Below are positions 55,856 to 64,000 of a DNA stretch of 64,000 nt, piece after piece. Every line of letters starts with the position of its first letter. Within the stretch, counting starts at the first letter, position 1. This DNA comes from Heterobasidion occidentale (Eukaryota > Basidiomycota > Agaricomycetes > Russulales > Bondarzewiaceae). The translations under genes and the position numbers were made by a program. A model generated the notes under the pieces. The model worked only from the letters and a program-made list of their open reading frames with translations, was not told the DNA's origin and ran no database searches. Where the stretch lies: NCBI GenBank assembly GCA_039111635.1, contig JBCAQO010000003.1:3286001-3350000 (forward strand). The letters run 5' to 3'.

Positions 55856-56872
55856 ATGTCGGCAGATACTGGAAGTAATGAGTCCAAGGGACCAGCTATG
55901 GCCAAACCCACCACCTTCAGTGGAAACAGAAAACGAACCGAGCAATTCCTCCACGAAATCGATCTAATGTTCCTGGCCAGGAAGAAGGATTATGCGAACG
56001 AATTCGCCAAAATCGCTTACGCTCTATCATATATGAAAGAAGGCTCAGCAGGGATATGGGCAAGGAACTTCACTCAGGCCAGGAACACGCTGAAGGATTG
56101 GAACAAATACACTTGGGCAGACACAGTCGGCTACACATCCGTTCGCAAAAAGATAGCCACCGACTTCGAGGAGTTCAACAAGGAAGCCGATGCTCGCGAC
56201 AAATTGGCCCGAGTCAATCAAGGAAAGGAATCGTTTAACACCTACCTCCAGCTGTTTGAACAGCTCGCAGCACTTGCCGGTGTAGACGGAGAAACCAAGA
56301 AAACCCATTTCCTGCGAGGACTCAAGTGGGAGTTGGCAAAAGGAATTTATGAAGATCCCTCTGCAGACGGGACATGGGAAGAACTAGTCGAGAAGGCCAA
56401 AAAACACGAAAGAATGCGCATCGCAAGGGACCGAGCATACGACCTCCGAAAGGGCAAATTCCAAATTTACACTCCGCGCACCTTTTACGATGAAAGGGCA
56501 CCCCCACGGAATGACAGGGAGCCCCAATACGAACCCATGGATGTAGACGCAGCGGAAATGGAGGCCGATGCTGTCCGAACTTGCTTCAAGAAGCTTACCC
56601 CGGCAGAGAGAGATCGACTTGCCAAAGAAGGCAAGTGCTTTTGCAAGAAACCCGGGCACATGGCGCGCAACTGTCCTTCCCGACCCAAGAGAAGATTCCA
56701 GCCCCCTCGTCGCAGACCTGTGCGCGAAGCAGAAATGGACGAAGGACAATTTGACGATGAAGACGTCGAAGAAGGAAAAAACAGAGTCAACCACATCCGC
56801 CAGATGATGATGGGACTCAGCATGGAAGAAATCGAGGAAGTTCGAGCCTTTAGCGACTCGAAGAATTTTTAA
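55856..56872 (+). CDS. B1 Gag
   Basis: 338 codons from ATG 55856, the first ATG of the predicted transcript. Ty3-type capsid features (FSGNRKRTEQFLHEIDLMF; AYALSYMKEGSAGIWARNF). The zinc knuckle reads CFCKKPGHMARNC: one residue short between the first two Cys (CX1C instead of CX2C), probably a 3 nt loss. C-terminus QMMMGLSMEEIEEVRAF. Confidence 0.9.
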   Translation: MSADTGSNESKGPAMAKPTTFSGNRKRTEQFLHEIDLMFLARKKDYANEFAKIAYALSYMKEGSAGIWARNFTQARNTLKDWNKYTWADTVGYTSVRKKIATDFEEFNKEADARDKLARVNQGKESFNTYLQLFEQLAALAGVDGETKKTHFLRGLKWELAKGIYEDPSADGTWEELVEKAKKHERMRIARDRAYDLRKGKFQIYTPRTFYDERAPPRNDREPQYEPMDVDAAEMEADAVRTCFKKLTPAERDRLAKEGKCFCKKPGHMARNCPSRPKRRFQPPRRRPVREAEMDEGQFDDEDVEEGKNRVNHIRQMMMGLSMEEIEEVRAFSDSKNF

Positions 56873-56895
56873 GGCCTCTCCCATCGGCAGCGGAT

Positions 56896-59800
56896 GTGGA
56901 GAGTAGGATTCTTGCAGGAAATCGGTACGCTCCTCTGGCCAGTAAAGATGCTGACCAAGAGCATGGACATCCAGATGTATTGTATCTTTCGGAAATGAAA
57001 TCACATGGTGCACCATCCCTCCGACTCGAGACAATGCTCATAGGCAAGAATAGAAAAGCTGCTACACAGGCACTAGTGGACAGTGGAGCCACTGGAATCT
57101 TCATGCACCCTCGCTTCGTAGAAGCGCATCGAATCACTACACACAAAACCCCCACCCCTATCCCAGTCAGTCCAGCACCGAGTTCAAGGGAGGACCTATT
57201 ACACGATTCGCCAATCTCAAATTACAGGTTCTAGGCGAAAAAGGAGGGTCGCATACAGAATCAGCAAGATTCTATATCGCGGAAATAGGAAAAGAGGACG
57301 TCATTTTAGGAACCGACTGGTTATTAGAACATAACCCAGAAGTCGACTGGCATGCTTACAGGCTACACTTTACCAGATGCCCGCCCTCCTGCCAAATAAA
57401 AGGAGGACCGGTAAAAGCTAGAAGAGCTACAAGAAAACCAGGACGTCCTAAACCAAGCATACGGCGCATGGAAACAGTACCGCAAACGGGCGACTACTCA
57501 ATACCAGTGCAAAAGCCGGGAAAAGCAGTACCAGGCCGGAAAGTGGAAACACCACAGTACCACATCCGCGGACAATACCTACAAGTCCGGAGTTCACAAC
57601 TCGAAGGTTGAATACCGAACGTCTGAAGGCCCGAACCAGAAATTATAAGGTTCCGACATGGGCTGAAGAAGACGTTCCGGAGGACGGTGACGGACTTCCG
57701 GCACTTCCCTCCAAGGATCTTGAAGAAGATGGAGTCTATCTCATTAGATGCCTGGATACGGGAACATTACAGGCACTAGAATTATACAACGACTCCGAAG
57801 AAGGCGTCGACATACATCGCGCCGAAACCACGGAACTTCCATACGCCAATACACCGGCTCAAGGAAGCAAACCTGTCAAAGCACCGACAGGAAAACAAAC
57901 AAAGCACACCAACTCGCAAAGACTGGCAGAAGAAGCCGCCAAAGGGAAACCTGAACTATCCTTCGAAGAAATAGTGCCGAAGGAATACTGGAATTATAGG
58001 AAGGTTTTCGAAGGTCGACCAAAGGGACAGCTACCGCTCTCTCGACCTTGGGATCACAAAATAGAGATCAAAGAAGGAATGGATCACTCGCTCAAACCCA
58101 AGCTATACAGTCTTAGCCCTGGAGAGCAAGTGGAACTCAAGAAATTCATAGACGAAAACCTCCAGAAAGGATTCATCAGAGAATCCAAATCGCACATGGC
58201 ATCCCCATTCTTCTTCATCAAGAAAAAGAACGGGAAACTACGACCAGTAATGGATTATCGCAAACTCAATGAAATAATGATCAAGAACAAGTACCCTTTG
58301 CCGATTATTCAAGAATTACTGGACCTTCTGGCCGAAGCTGTATACTTTTCACTAATGGATGTTGATACAGGATATAACAACATACGCATGAAGGAAGGAA
58401 GCGAGAAACTGGCCGCGTTCGTCACCAATTTAGGAATGTACGAACCTCTGGTAATGTTCTTTGGATTAACCAACTCGCCGGCAACATTCCAAACTATGAT
58501 GAATGCCCTCTTCAAAGACCTCATCTATGCCGGACTAGTGGCAATCTATATGGACGACATCCTAGTATTTTCTAAAACAATGGACGACCACATCAAGACA
58601 GTTCGAAAGGTTTTACAGATCTTACAGGACAACGATCTGTACCTACAACCCTCGAAATGCCACTTCCACAAAAAGAAAATCGACTACCTTGGATATGTTA
58701 TATCACACGGACATCTGGAAATGGACCCGATTAAAGTGGCCGACATTATGGACTGGCCAACTCCGGGAAAAGTCAAAGAAGTGCAATCATTTTAGGCTTT
58801 TGCAACTTCTATCGCAGGTTTATCAAAGATTATTCAAAAATAGCACGACCGCTATTTGAGCTAACACAGAAGGAACGCACCTGGGATTGGACACCAGCAT
58901 GCGAAGAAGCGTTTCAAACGCTAAAACGAATATTTACAGAATCTCCGGTGCTCGTTATGCCAGACACAAGGAACCCATTTCGCATTGAATGCGACGCTTC
59001 CGACTTCGCCACCGGAGCAGTTTTATCACAAGTCGCCAAGATGGAAAATGGCACCCATGTGCTTATATTTCCAAGTCGCTCTCACCAACAGAACGCAACT
59101 ACCCAATCTATGATAAGAGTTGCTAGCGGTCGTTCGAGCCTTTGAAGCTTGGCGACACTATTTGGAGGGCGCCGACCACCCGGTAGACGTCTGGACGGAC
59201 CACAAGAACCTCGAATGGTTCCGTTCAAGCCAAAAACTAAACCGTCGACAAGCACGATGGTCACTCTACCTCTCGCGTTTCGACTACAATTGACGCACAA
59301 GGCAGGAGTCACTAATAAATCCGACGGTCTGTCACGGCGTCCAGACCATAAAAAGGGGGTGGAATTTGACAATTCAGGCGAAACACTCTTGGAGCCCAAC
59401 TTTTCAACAACACAGAAAAGATCCGAAGACCTTTCGCAGAAATCAATGCCATTAATACAGACAACAGTTGGGACCCTCATCAAATACTTCACATTAGGGC
59501 AACTGGACGAGGAGGCGTTACCATAATAGATGAAGACCTCCGGAAACGAATCATTGAAGAAAACAGGAAAGACGAATGGCTATTAGAAACCTTAGCCAAG
59601 ATCAAAACCTTAGGACCTCGAAACATGAAGAAAGGTTTACAAGAATGGAACGAAGAAGAAGGATTGGTCCTTCATCGAGGAAAGATATATGTGCCTCGAA
59701 ACGAACAACTTTGTCAAGATATCATCAAACTAAACCATGACAATCTAGCGGCAGGACATCCAGGACAAAGGGGAACTCTAGCATTAGTCGGACAAGAATT

Positions 59801-61302
59801 CACTTGGCCAGGAATATCAAACACAGTGCACCAATATGTGGAAGGATGCGCCATCTGTCAATCCACCAAGAACGACACACATCCACCATGGTGCCCCTAC
59901 AACCAACAGAAATCCCAGATCGACCCTTCGGAACAATAACCATGGATTTTATTACAGATCTACCAGAATCAAACGGATACGACTCGCTACATGTAGTAAC
60001 CAATCGATTCACCAAAAACCGCAGTAATAACTCCATGCCTGAAAACCATCGACTCGGATGGAACGGCCAAAATCTTGCTAGAAAACACCTGGAGACGCTA
60101 TGGACTGCCTGATAAAATCATATCGGACAGAGGAACTCAATTCGCTTCAAAAGTAGCGCAAGCCCTGCTCAAAGAATTAGAAATCAAATCCGCTTTAAGC
60201 ACAGCCTATCACCCGCAGACGGACGGTGCTACGGAACGAATGAATCAGGAGCTAGAACAATACCTAAGAGCCTTCTGCAGCTCTTCACAGGACGATTGGG
60301 CCGGATTAATCCCCTACGCGGAATACGCCCACAACACCCATCAGCACTCAGCCACGCAGAAGTCACCATTTGAACTTCTCCATGGATATCAACCACGGGC
60401 TTACCCAGCCATTATTGGAAACACAAATGTCCCCACCGCCGACGCTCGCCTCGAAGCTCTGCAACGTGCTAGGAAGGAAGCACAAGCCAGCCTCGAAATA
60501 GCAGCCGAAGCCATGAGGATACAGCACGACCGTTTTGGAACGGACCTGCCGCCTTTCAAGAAAGGAGATCAAGTATGGCTCGATGGGAAGAACATCCACA
60601 CCGATCACCCATCAGAGAAACTGAGACCCAAACGCTTTGGGCCATTTGAAATCACCGACACCATAGGAAATGTCAGCTTCAGGTTGAAACTGCCCAACAG
60701 CTGGAAGCGCATTCACGACGTCTTCCATGCTAGTCGACTCACGCCCTACAAGAAAAACGAAGTCTATGGCCCGAACTACCCTAAACCGGCTCCGGACCTG
60801 ATCGAAGGGCAAGAAGAATTCGAAGTCAAAGCCATTGTCGGAGCTAGGCGCTTCGGACGATGGAAGATCCTGCAGTACCTGATCAAATGGAAGGGCTACC
60901 CGGAATCGGACAACTCTTGGGAAGCCGCGGCAAACGTCACTAACGCACAAAAAGCCATAAAGGACTTCTACCGCCGGCACCCTCGGGCGGTCAAAGGAAT
61001 GGAAGCCTCCATCCTGGCCCTGGTGATCGAATTAGAACTCAACAGAGTAGCTGAAGAAGATCAAATTAGAAAGAAGCTCGAGAAGCATCCGATCGGAAAG
61101 AAGCTTCTCGCTACAGGATTAGCTATCCCCCAGATCATGGAAGAGATCAACAAACGAATGACGCAGCTAAAGAGGCCGCCCCTGGTTCCTCGATCAAAAG
61201 TGCCACCACCGGCGATCAACGATTGAGAAGCGCAGCCAAAGAAGCCCAATATAGATTCGTCTCGATCAAAGCTGCAGCAGAAGCGATCGGACAACTCTAA
61301 TT
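56896..61302 (+). pseudogene. B1 pol: protease, RT, RNase H, integrase, chromodomain (frameshifted)
   Basis: Protease ALVDSGATGIF (DSG) at about 57070. RT at 57608-58795 (QELLDLLAEAVYFSLMDVDT, YMDD) ends at a TAG caused by one missing T near 58792; the motif continues in another frame. RNase H ([26 protein letters not shown]) is broken near 59040-59140. Integrase finger (HPGQRGT, CAIC) and DDE core (DFITDLPES; SDRGTQF; GATERMNQE) are split by a shift near 60010-60070. The C-terminal chromodomain (YLIKWKGYPESDNSWE) lies in the 60075-61226 frame. A second frame continues past 61226 to TAA 61300-61302. No pol start ATG was identified. Confidence 0.85.
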
Positions 61303-62270
61303 GGCGGACTCAAGCATACCAGGAGCTACAAAAGCAGACCAACCGAGGATTGGCATGGCCAGGCAAACGGCTATGACCCCTTTCGACCCCACTCTATCCA
61401 CAGTAGCCGTTTATACCATCGTCGCGACTCTTGCTCTCACCGCTGTCTCCATCGCCATCGCCCTTGTTCTCAGATCCCTTCACGCTGCTGCCACCATTGG
61501 CATCTCCTCCGTTGTATAAAAGACACCCTGCATCGGACAAAGACGTTCCTCAGCATCTCAGCTACAACTCGAATGTCCCTTGCCCCCGCACACCTCTTCT
61601 TACTCCACTCCCCCCGCTACATTCTCAGTAACATCAGAATGGCTTCCGCTACCACTTCTCCTCACACCTCCAACACCTCCTCCCCAACCCCTTCATCCTA
61701 CGCACTATCTCCCGCCCACTACCACACCCACGCTCATTGACGACACAGACTCGGATACGACAGTGAGGGACGACATCCCGTCGGAAGGCGTCCCCAGTCG
61801 CCGACCCCCTACAGAGTTCGTTATTCCCCGTTTCCCACCCCCCGGCTATGACCAAACCCGCNNNNNNNNNNNNNNNNNNNNNNNNNNNNNNNNNNNNNNN
61901 NNNNNNNNNNNNNNNNNNNNNNNNNNNNNNNNNNNNNNNNNNNNNNNNNNNNNNNNNNNNNAACACCACACCTCTGCACATCAGAGACTCCCAAGGGAGA
62001 TTTCTACAGCGATCCCAACCAGCCACTCAGTCACCGTATTCTACATCACCACTCTCGACGCTACCGTCAACACCGTCTACCTCCACGTCCCTCGACTTGT
62101 CATCGCTCGAATTCACCAGCACCTTTGGCAATAGCTCCCCCGACCTTCACAGTTCTAATCCCACCACACCACACACCGCACCTCAGCTGTTACCGCTCCT
62201 CACAGTCACCGCACCAACAGCCACCGTATCCACTGCCCCAGTTCCTCATAACCCCACGCGCAGAACAGCC
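61303..62270 (+). other. Family C promoter and leader, with assembly gap 61862-61961
   Basis: TATAAAAG at 61516 suggests the promoter of a new LTR element, so part of 61303-61600 is probably its LTR, but I cannot define LTR ends. Downstream, Pro/Thr-rich frames (EGVPSRRPPTEFVIP) look like a Gag N-terminus that enters the 100 N gap. Confidence 0.45.
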
Positions 62271-63542
62271 ATGACGGAAAAAGTTGAACCGTTTTCCGGC
62301 AACCTAGGAGTCACAGAGAGCCCCCATGATTTCCTTCGCACATTCCAATGTATCCACTTTGACACCGATGAAACTCTTGCCATCAACAGGTTCCCGTTCT
62401 ATGTCAAGTCAGGACACGACGCAGATGAATGGTTTAACAACCTGACAACAGCGCAAACAGCCAATTGGACAGTGTTCAAAGCGGCCTTCTTGCAAAGATG
62501 GCCGAAGTCGGAACGTGTCACGAAACAACAAGGAGAGTACGAGGACGAAATCTTGAAATTGAGGTTTCGAGAGGACGAGCTTGGTAAGAAAATTGACGAC
62601 GGTGGAATTGAAGTCTGGACACACGTGAGATGGGCAAATGATACCCTACAGCTCGTTACGAAGGCTGGTCTCGCCGCGTCTTCCTCATACATCCAACCCG
62701 TTTGCCGCCACCTCCCAGACGTCCTGAAATCCGAAATTGGGTTCACCCACACAGACTGGACGGCTTTCACAAAAGCCATACGCAGCGTCAACGTGGAAGC
62801 CATATTCGATCACATTGAACGAATGGAGACGAAAGCAAAGGATGAAGCGCGCATGCGCACCATGATGCAAATTGCCACTGATACCCGCACCACCAGATTG
62901 CGGCCCATCCCCTTCTCCAACCTTCCCAGTCCACCAACGTTCCCGCCGCCCGGCATTGCACCCAGACTCACCATGCAACCACGCATGCCTGGTGGGTACC
63001 CCAACGCCTTCGCCAAAGATGGCCATGTAGGCACCTTTGTGTCGTCTAACGAAAGACGACGGCCACAGGAGAGGCAACCCCTCTCCGAGGACGAACGCTG
63101 CAACCTCAGCCGCCTGCTTGATTTATTGCCGCACCACCCGCCGACTGCCAACGGCAATGAACTGTACAAGCGCCAAATCAGCGACTGGACGGCGTTACAC
63201 GGATACACTGCGCGTCCATCCGCCACAAATCCCTACCCGCTGCGACCAGGAACAGCCGGCCTGTGCTCAGGAGAGTGTTTTCGCTGCGGAACACACGGCC
63301 ACCGCAGTTTCATGTGCCCTCACCCACCCGAGATGCAAGTACCCCGTAATGAAGTCATCTGGCGAGCCCTGTGCAGCCGCGAGCTCGGTACCACACGAGC
63401 ACCCACCGCCAACCATCTCCCGCCCACCGCCGTCAACCTGGTCTACATAACCGATGGATTGGGGCAGGTCCACCTAGGTAGCTATGAAGACGAAGTGCAC
63501 AATGAGGACGAACAGGGAAATGGGGAGGGGTCGCCAGCATAA
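62271..63542 (+). CDS. Family C Gag
   Basis: 424 codons from ATG 62271, open to 63542; the frame is also open upstream to the gap at 61961, so the true start may be earlier. Capsid-like part (FSGNLGVTESPHDFLRTF; SGHDADEWFNNLTTAQTANW) and a zinc knuckle CFRCGTHGHRSFMC. A Ty3-type Gag of a lineage distinct from families A and B. Confidence 0.85.
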   Translation: MTEKVEPFSGNLGVTESPHDFLRTFQCIHFDTDETLAINRFPFYVKSGHDADEWFNNLTTAQTANWTVFKAAFLQRWPKSERVTKQQGEYEDEILKLRFREDELGKKIDDGGIEVWTHVRWANDTLQLVTKAGLAASSSYIQPVCRHLPDVLKSEIGFTHTDWTAFTKAIRSVNVEAIFDHIERMETKAKDEARMRTMMQIATDTRTTRLRPIPFSNLPSPPTFPPPGIAPRLTMQPRMPGGYPNAFAKDGHVGTFVSSNERRRPQERQPLSEDERCNLSRLLDLLPHHPPTANGNELYKRQISDWTALHGYTARPSATNPYPLRPGTAGLCSGECFRCGTHGHRSFMCPHPPEMQVPRNEVIWRALCSRELGTTRAPTANHLPPTAVNLVYITDGLGQVHLGSYEDEVHNEDEQGNGEGSPA

Positions 63543-63631
63543 GGAGCCAGCAGACGACCCCAAAACCTTTCATCCATATACAGAGTGGGCAAGCCCTCAG
63601 ACGCACTGCCGCCGCGCCGGGGGACGGGATA

Positions 63632-64000
63632 ATGAAGCATGTACACTTTCTATCTCGCATCATGTCCGCTGTCCCGGTAGTACAACGAATTGATGTGATT
63701 GACCTGTATTCTGTGCGACCTCCCAACCATCAACAAACGTACCACCCATTCATACAGGAAATGTCCCTCGTAGACTCCAACCACCCCGCATGTACATTCC
63801 GCGCCCTGATTGATGACGGCGCTCTCGCCAACGCCATGAGCGAAAAACTCTACCGCCGCATCAAGGACACCATCCACGGCTGGCGACCCTCAAAGCGTCA
63901 TCTACGCATGGCAAATGGCACCATCGTACCCTCCCTCGCCACGTGGTACGGAACAGTTTGTTTCGGCACCTTACAACGCTTCGCCTCCTTTGAGGTATTC
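63632..64000 (+). CDS. Family C pol, protease start (runs off the right edge)
   Basis: ATG 63632, 89 nt after the gag stop; open to the edge. It contains ALIDDGALANAMS, an aspartic-protease-like active site with DDG in place of D(S/T)G. Presumably continues into RT outside the window. Confidence 0.7.
   Translation, partial: MKHVHFLSRIMSAVPVVQRIDVIDLYSVRPPNHQQTYHPFIQEMSLVDSNHPACTFRALIDDGALANAMSEKLYRRIKDTIHGWRPSKRHLRMANGTIVPSLATWYGTVCFGTLQRFASFEVF

Larger units (their letters stand above)
53704..61302 (+). mobile_element. Retrotransposon B1: family B chromovirus
   Basis: 5' LTR (53704-54537), self-primer site, very long ATG-free leader, gag and pol with C-terminal chromodomain. It inserted into A3 pol. 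No family B 3' LTR follows pol; instead family C sequence begins at about 61.3 kb, so the B1 3' LTR is either lost or beyond a nested C insertion. Pol is broken by several single-base indels. Confidence 0.88.

Overview
The window is nuclear DNA from a filamentous basidiomycete, most likely a wood-decay-type Agaricomycete. Host genes carry many 50-60 nt GT-AG introns. A laccase is present. LTR retrotransposons fill more than half of the sequence. I cannot name the species. Two runs of 100 N (27090-27189, 61862-61961) show that this is a scaffold.

Host genes occur in two blocks. At the left edge, the 5' part of ADE2 (AIR carboxylase, minus strand) is divergent from RSA3 (60S ribosome assembly, plus strand). 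They share a 191 bp promoter. Between 17.4 and 33.0 kb, four genes all read on the minus strand: a 19-exon laccase, a large SH3 plus Ras-associating domain polarity scaffold, an Hrp1/Nab4-type two-RRM mRNA-binding protein, and a 16-exon secreted S10 serine carboxypeptidase. Several host genes (laccase, SH3-RA, RSA3) and most pol genes contain single-base indels, often in homopolymers, while all catalytic motifs are kept. Assembly errors and true decay cannot be separated from one sequence.

The rest is mobile DNA. Family A is a Ty3 (Gypsy) chromovirus with LTRs of about 620-665 bp (TGTTATGA...TCATAACA). Copies are A1 (3801-14577, minus, complete, 5 bp target duplication ACCCC), A2 (39554-48693, plus), A3 (48694-53703, minus), A4 (38413-39553, minus, truncated) and a solo LTR (36983-37616). 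Family B is a second chromovirus with LTRs of about 840 bp: B1 (53704-61302, plus) and a solo LTR (35420-36271). A third Gypsy lineage (C) enters at about 61.3 kb and runs off the right edge. From 38.4 kb to the end the copies are nested: A4 is cut by A2, A2 by A3, A3 by B1, and B1 probably by C. Remnants of a Copia gag lie on both sides of A1, and a GC-rich satellite of inverted and direct repeats (about 35.2-37.95 kb) holds the two solo LTRs.

The most unusual biology is in families A and B. (1) Each has a Tf1-style self-priming site: ten bases, two bases after the LTR, are complementary to the predicted start of the element's own transcript. (2) From that predicted start to the Gag AUG there is no ATG in any frame: 745 nt in A2, 679 nt in A1 and 1768 nt in B1. 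The LTR DNA just upstream is rich in ATG. (3) The A-family R/U5 region is an array of hairpins with near-constant loops and covarying stems. (4) Family A has an accessory ORF region after pol, with its own TATA box in all three copies. Here and in the gag tail, a second reading frame is better conserved than the first. (5) The 3' noncoding region of family A holds about 17 copies of a 20 nt motif and a tRNA-like A-box/B-box module.
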